From positions 4,819,501-4,883,500 of the forward strand of contig NZ_CP029190.1 of assembly GCF_008642295.1 (NCBI RefSeq): a stretch of 64,000 bases of DNA. Direction: 5' to 3'. The stretch is from Streptomyces venezuelae. Lineage in GTDB: Bacteria; Actinomycetota; Actinomycetes; Streptomycetales; Streptomycetaceae. The notes beneath the pieces are model-generated. The model ran no database searches and had not been told where the DNA came from. It saw only the letters and a list, made by a program, of their open reading frames with translations. The translations under genes and the position numbers were made by a program. Below are positions 60,392 through 64,000 of the stretch, in pieces. Each line of letters begins with the position of its first letter. Position 1 is the stretch's first letter.

Positions 60392-60709
60392 GGCTGCTAC
60401 CTCTCTTGTGTGTCTTGCACGTTGCTTGTGAATGTGAACGCTTTCACGAATCCCTACGCAAGGGAAGGGCCAACGCCCAGTTTCCCGGGGCGGTCCGTGA
60501 TGCGTGGAGGGGTTCTGGCGGTCTTCGTGGGTGCCGGGTGCTGCGGGCTGTCCCGATCGCCATGTAGAGATTCGCAAACCTCGGACGGGGATACAACCCC
60601 TTCCGGAAAGTTTTTTTTGATTCGTCGGTGTCGACTAGGTCACAGCCGTACTTCTTAGGGGTGGACCGGCGCCTAAACGTTCGAGTGAAAGGCTTTTAGG
60701 CTCTTCTAC
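60392..60709. other. wblE upstream region with palindrome and T-run
   Basis: This 318 bp region has no gene. It holds the palindrome GTGAACGCTTTCAC (60436-60449; arms GTGAA/TTCAC) about 45 bases upstream of the wblE start, a run of eight T at about 60612-60619 (an A-run when read toward wblE) and no obvious riboswitch. The palindrome resembles LacI-family operators, but no such regulator is near. Confidence 0.4.
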
Positions 60710-61678
60710 TCACACAATCACACGCAGTGCACGGCGAACGCCTGTGAACCGAACGCTGGTCCGCAGACCGAGGTGGTCTCCGTCCATCTGGAACGGAAGC
60801 GGCACCTTCGAATGCAAGGTGAAGTCGGTCAGATCGTGCAGAGACACCGCATGCTTGCCGCGCGGACCGCGCTCAGGAGTCGAGGTCAGCAGCTGTGTCG
60901 CATAGCGCGCGACGGCCGGAGTTGACAAACGGTTCAGCGCCAGCACGTCAAGCGCGGTGTCGAAAGAGGCCTCCGGGGACGCGTACAGCGGGCGATTCCC
61001 CAGGTAGGTCCAAGGCGAGGTGTTGCAGACTATCGACAGCACCAGGTTGTGCACGGGATCGGCGCCAGGCCGCTCCAGCGTCACCGTGCCGCGCCTCCGG
61101 TTCGGCTCCTCCAGGAACTGCCGTACGAGCTGTCGCACGTACAGGCCGTGGGTCGAACGCTTGCCCCGCTCCCGCTGCTGCTCCACCCGGCCCACCACGC
61201 CCGCGTCGAAGCCGAAGCCCGCGCAGAAGGTGAACCAGCGCTCCGGAACCGACTCGTCCTCCGAGCCCGCCGGGCCCGCCGCCAGCCCCAGTCCCACCGT
61301 CCGCTCGCGCCGCTCCCGCAGCGCGTCCAGCAGGGCGCCGGTCGCCTCGACCGCGTCATTGGGGAGGCCCAGCGCCCGCGCGAACACATTGGTGGACCCG
61401 CCCGGCACCACGGCCAGCCCGGGCAGCCGCTCCGGATCCGGGCCCGCGTGCAGCAGACCGTTGACCACCTCGTTGACCGTGCCGTCCCCGCCGAGCGCCA
61501 CGACCAGCTCGATGTCCTTGCTCTCGGCGGCCTTGCGTCCCAGGTCACGGGCGTGCCCCCGGTACTCGGTGGTCACCGCCTCCAGCTTCATCTCGCTGGC
61601 CAGGGCATGGATCAGGACGTCGCGCGTGCGCGCACTGGTGGTCGTCGCTGCTGGGTTGGCCACGAGGAGTGCACGCAT
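60710..61678 (-). CDS. Diacylglycerol/sphingosine-kinase-like lipid kinase
   Basis: A 322-residue lipid kinase of the DAGK catalytic family. VVALGGDGTVNEVVNGLLHA is the nucleotide-binding GGDGT loop; PGGSTNVFARALGLP and FCAGFGFDAGVVGRVE are further motifs. The substrate is probably diacylglycerol or a related lipid. TACTCT (minus strand, 61691-61686) ends seven bases before ATG 61678, suggesting a leaderless transcript. It is divergent from the small membrane protein gene. Confidence 0.85.
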   Translation of the reverse strand: MRALLVANPAATTTSARTRDVLIHALASEMKLEAVTTEYRGHARDLGRKAAESKDIELVVALGGDGTVNEVVNGLLHAGPDPERLPGLAVVPGGSTNVFARALGLPNDAVEATGALLDALRERRERTVGLGLAAGPAGSEDESVPERWFTFCAGFGFDAGVVGRVEQQRERGKRSTHGLYVRQLVRQFLEEPNRRRGTVTLERPGADPVHNLVLSIVCNTSPWTYLGNRPLYASPEASFDTALDVLALNRLSTPAVARYATQLLTSTPERGPRGKHAVSLHDLTDFTLHSKVPLPFQMDGDHLGLRTSVRFTGVRRALRVIV

Positions 61679-61763
61679 GAGCGTCAGAGTACCCACCCGT
61701 CGGCACGCCACCCATACCGGCTGCCCCCACCGCCGCCGGGGGAGGCGCGGCTACCCTGCTGGG

Positions 61764-62189
61764 GTGAGTACGAAGCAGACCCCCGCGCCCACGCCCGCGC
61801 CCGCCCTCCCCGGCCGGCTGACCGCCGCCGCGGCGCTCACCGCCCTCGAAGGCCTGGCACTGGCCGGCCTCGGCGTCTACCTGCTGTTCGTCGGCATCTC
61901 CGGCGATGCCGACTCCCCGCAGCAGGCCGAGACCGGCGGCATCACCGTGCTCGCACTCGCCGCGCTGCCGCTGATCGCGGCCCGCGGACTGCGCCTGGGC
62001 CGCCGCTGGAGCCGCGGCCCGGCACTGATCACCCAGATCATGGCGATGCCGGTGGCCTGGACCCTGTGGACCACCGGCGGCGCGATGATCGCAGCGGCCG
62101 TGGCCCTGGCCCTGGCCGCCCTGGCCGTGATCGTCCTCCTGGTGAACCCGACGGCCACCGAGGCCCTGGGCATCGGACCGTCTTCTTAG
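61764..62189 (+). CDS. Small integral membrane protein
   Basis: A 141-residue protein with four predicted transmembrane helices (LTAAAALTALEGLALAGLGV, ITVLALAALPLIAARGL, ALITQIMAMPVAWTLWT, IAAAVALALAALAVIVLLV) and a polar N terminus. No function is known. GTG 61764 is six bases after TACCCT (61752-61757), so the transcript is probably leaderless. It is divergent from the lipid kinase gene. Confidence 0.8.
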   Translation: MSTKQTPAPTPAPALPGRLTAAAALTALEGLALAGLGVYLLFVGISGDADSPQQAETGGITVLALAALPLIAARGLRLGRRWSRGPALITQIMAMPVAWTLWTTGGAMIAAAVALALAALAVIVLLVNPTATEALGIGPSS

Positions 62190-62258
62190 GGCTCGGTTCG
62201 CCTCCGGGGCGCTGCTGTCGGCTCCAGGCGGGCGTGCGTCCTCGAAAACCGCTCGTCC

Positions 62259-62288
62259 TCCCCCAGACTTCGTCCGGGGGGACCCCCA
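62259..62288 (+). repeat. Dispersed repeat, variant copy
   Basis: TCCCCCAGACTTCGTCCGGG then GGGACCCCCA has the same 30 bp frame as the repeat at 10238-10269 and 35753-35784, with identical ends (TCCCCCAG and CCCCCA) and a different loop. It sits between matching GAAAACCGC and GCGGTTTCC flanks, which form a longer imperfect hairpin. Confidence 0.6.
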
Positions 62289-62399
62289 CGCGGTTTCCTC
62301 CGGGCGCTCGCCCACCTTCGCCGACGCGCCCCTTCGGCTCACTCGCCCGTGCAGGCTGCGGCCGGACGGGGCGGGGGAAGCACGAGGCGGGAGGTCAGA

Positions 62400-63347
62400 T
62401 CACTCCTCGACGAGGAGCTTGTCCCGGAGCTGGGCCAGGGTGCGGGCCAGCAGCCGGGAGACGTGCATCTGGGAGATGCCGACCTCCTGCGCGATCTGCG
62501 ACTGGGTCATGTTGCCGAAGAAACGCAGCAGCAGGATCCGCTTCTCCCGGGGCGGCAGCCCTTCCAGCAGCGGCTTCAGCGACTCGCGGTACTCGACGCC
62601 TTCCAGCGCCTCGTCCTCCGCGCCCAGGGTGTCCGCGACCGCCGGCGACTCGTCGTCGGTGTCCGGCACGTCCAGCGACAGCGTGCTGTAGGCATTGGCC
62701 GATTCCAGCCCCTCCAGCACCTCCTCCTCGGAGATCCCGAGCCGCTCCGCCAGCTCGTGCACCGTGGGGGAGCGGCCGTGCTGCTGGGACAGCTCGGCCG
62801 TGGCGGTGGTCAGCGACAGCCGCAGTTCCTGCAGCCGCCGCGGGACGCGGACCGCCCAGCCCTTGTCGCGGAAGTGCCGCTTGATCTCGCCGACCACCGT
62901 CGGGGTCGCGTACGTCGAGAACTCGACGCCCCGGTCGGGGTCGAACCGGTCCACCGATTTGATCAGCCCGATGGTGGCGACCTGCGTCAGGTCGTCCAGC
63001 GGTTCGCCCCGGTTGCGGAACCGCCGCGCCAGGTGTTCGACCAGCGGCAGGTGCATCCGGACCAGGCGGTTGCGGAGCTCGGCCCGCTGCGGGGAGCCCT
63101 CCGGCAGTTCCCGCAGCTCCAGGAACAGGGCCCGCGCGCCGCTGCGGTCGCGTGGATCGTGCCCCTCGTGTTGTTCGTGCTGGTTATCGCTCATAGGGCC
63201 CGCCCGTCGCTCCGCCGAGTCCAAAAAGCCGTCTGCCGCCATGGCGTCCGCCATGCCGTCCACCGCCACGCCGTCCGCAGGGTGGGGGCGGGCGTGCTGT
63301 TCCGGGACGCCTGCCGCCTCCCGCACCGGGGTCTCCCCGCCGCTCAC
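62400..63347 (-). CDS. sigH: SigB/F-type stress sigma factor SigH
   Basis: A 315-residue sigma factor of the SigB/F/G group. Region 2 is LVRMHLPLVEHLARRFRNRG to ATIGLIKSVDRFDPDRGVEF, with region 3 VHELAERLGISEEEVLEGLE and region 4 RILLLRFFGNMTQSQIAQEVGISQMHVSRLL. GTG 63347 overlaps the stop of the upstream anti-sigma gene (GTGA). An internal ATG at 63194 (MSDNQHEQ) may give a shorter form, and several forms of sigma-H are reported in S. coelicolor. Confidence 0.9.
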   Translation of the reverse strand: MSGGETPVREAAGVPEQHARPHPADGVAVDGMADAMAADGFLDSAERRAGPMSDNQHEQHEGHDPRDRSGARALFLELRELPEGSPQRAELRNRLVRMHLPLVEHLARRFRNRGEPLDDLTQVATIGLIKSVDRFDPDRGVEFSTYATPTVVGEIKRHFRDKGWAVRVPRRLQELRLSLTTATAELSQQHGRSPTVHELAERLGISEEEVLEGLESANAYSTLSLDVPDTDDESPAVADTLGAEDEALEGVEYRESLKPLLEGLPPREKRILLLRFFGNMTQSQIAQEVGISQMHVSRLLARTLAQLRDKLLVEE

Positions 63348-63757
63348 GCCGGGCCTGGTCCCGCGCCGCGCTGTTTGTAGAGGCTGATGCTGACCGTGCG
63401 GTCCTCCTCGACCGTGGACTCGACCTTGCCGGCCAGCGCCGACAGGACGGTCCAGGCGAACGTATCGCGCTCCGGTGCACGCCCGTCGGTCGTCGGGGCC
63501 GACACGGTCACCTCCAGCGAGTCGTCGACCAGCCGGAACACGCAGCTGAGGACGGAGCCGGGCACGGCCTGCTGAAGCAGGATCGCGCAGGCCTCGTCCA
63601 CCGCGATGCGGAGGTCCTCGATCTCGTCGAGGGTGAAGTCCAAACGTGCCGCGAGACCGGCCGTGGCCGTACGCAGCACCGACAGGTAGGCACCCGCGGC
63701 CGGCAGCCGGACTTCCACGAAGTCCTGGGTCCCGGGCTCGCCTGCGATCTGGGACAC
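63344..63757 (-). CDS. RsbW-like anti-sigma factor (UshX/PrsH)
   Basis: A 137-residue GHKL ATPase-fold anti-sigma factor that binds SigH. LDEIEDLRIAVDEACAILLQQ matches the N-box helix with Glu and Asp, and SLEVTVSAP is the following strand. Start GTG 63757 (VSQIAGEPGTQDF) has GGAGG five bases upstream; an in-frame GTG at 63763 is also possible. Translation is coupled to sigH by GTGA. Confidence 0.88.
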   Translation of the reverse strand: MSQIAGEPGTQDFVEVRLPAAGAYLSVLRTATAGLAARLDFTLDEIEDLRIAVDEACAILLQQAVPGSVLSCVFRLVDDSLEVTVSAPTTDGRAPERDTFAWTVLSALAGKVESTVEEDRTVSISLYKQRGAGPGPA

Positions 63758-63948
63758 CCTCACCTCCAAGGTGGTACGAGCTCTGTTCGCCGGTGACGCT
63801 ATCGCGATCCGGACGATCGTGTCGCGGCACCCCCGGTGGCACCCGCGCCCCAGACCCACGGCAGTCAGTGACCGATGGTAAGCCCATGGGTACGCACAGT
63901 GGCTAGAGGTCTGCGGGCCCAAATCGAGGGAACCGGCGGAGGGTTGAC

Positions 63949-63972
63949 CTACCCCGCCGCGGGCGATCGAAC
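63949..63972 (-). promoter_or_regulatory. Candidate SigB/SigH-type promoter before the anti-sigma gene
   Basis: On the minus strand GTTC (63972-63969), 14 bases, then GGGTAG (63954-63949) fit the loose SigB-group pattern (GTTT...GGGTAT). It lies 192 bases before the anti-sigma start. This is the only candidate I see in the 63758-64000 gap, which otherwise has no gene. Confidence 0.35.
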
Positions 63973-64000
63973 CTCAGACGATCGAGGCATCGACAAAACA

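Overview
This window is a 64 kb stretch of very GC-rich, densely coding chromosome from a Streptomyces-type actinomycete. The evidence is two WhiB-family genes (a wblC/whiB7 homologue and wblE), a sigR-rsrA thiol-stress module, a complete dasR-dasABCD chitobiose locus with nagB, class Ia ribonucleotide reductase genes behind a cobalamin riboswitch, and a sigH-type stress sigma factor with its anti-sigma factor. Codons almost always end in G or C, and many genes appear to be read from leaderless mRNAs. Nearly everything looks like conserved chromosomal core. I see no prophage, integrative element, CRISPR array, rRNA or biosynthetic cluster.

Layout. 1-3.6 kb: the 3' part of uvrD2, then wblC with a long leader (leader ORF plus intrinsic terminator). 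3.6-7 kb: a zinc-ribbon micro-protein, an ABC1/UbiB-type kinase, a ThiF-like protein and a small zinc peptidase. 7.1-10.1 kb: a TerD-AIM24 fusion followed by two AIM24 genes, ending in a MITE-like inverted-repeat element that carries a second, smaller repeat. 10.4-19.5 kb: Nudix hydrolase, DUF2342 metalloprotease-like protein, SDR epimerase, MoaE, Lon-like PDZ protease, PPA1309 protein and a UPF0182 membrane protein. 19.6-21.9 kb: two nearly identical initiator tRNA genes with the same terminator, either side of a Sel1-repeat gene. 22-31 kb: Fur regulator and catalase (divergent), CBS protein, hisN-like phosphatase, TetR, SMR exporter, rsgA, aroA, M50 peptidase, SRAP protein and an alpha/beta hydrolase.

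31.1-39.7 kb: sigR-rsrA behind a consensus sigma-R promoter, two overlapping membrane HD-domain genes (the first with a collagen-like tail), a TPR protein, peptide deformylase, and two tandem paralogous secreted proteins with GX3-repeat centres. 39.7-46.1 kb: a GlxA/AraC regulator, a DUF3592 protein and nrdB/nrdA, with a cobalamin riboswitch and two candidate NrdR boxes upstream. 46.1-49.8 kb: GNAT, Uma2-like protein, and cstA with ybdD. 49.9-58.1 kb: the DasR regulon core (dasR, dasA-dasB-dasC-dasD, nagB, SIS isomerase) with DasR operators. 58.4-64 kb: a PdtaS-like histidine kinase with a candidate DasR operator upstream, wblE, a lipid kinase, a small membrane protein, and sigH with its anti-sigma gene.

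Taken together the window is rich in stress and nutrient regulators: antibiotic stress (wblC), thiol-oxidative stress (sigR/rsrA), peroxide (Fur/catalase), DNA precursor supply (B12 riboswitch plus NrdR), aminosugar use (DasR) and osmotic or developmental stress (sigH). The most interesting unexplained items are the tandem GX3-repeat secreted proteins, the collagen-tailed HD-GYP protein with a degenerate HD partner, the TerD-AIM24 cluster, the wblC leader ORF and the candidate DasR site before the PdtaS-like kinase. Functions come from recognised motifs and remembered family sequences; no database search was possible.
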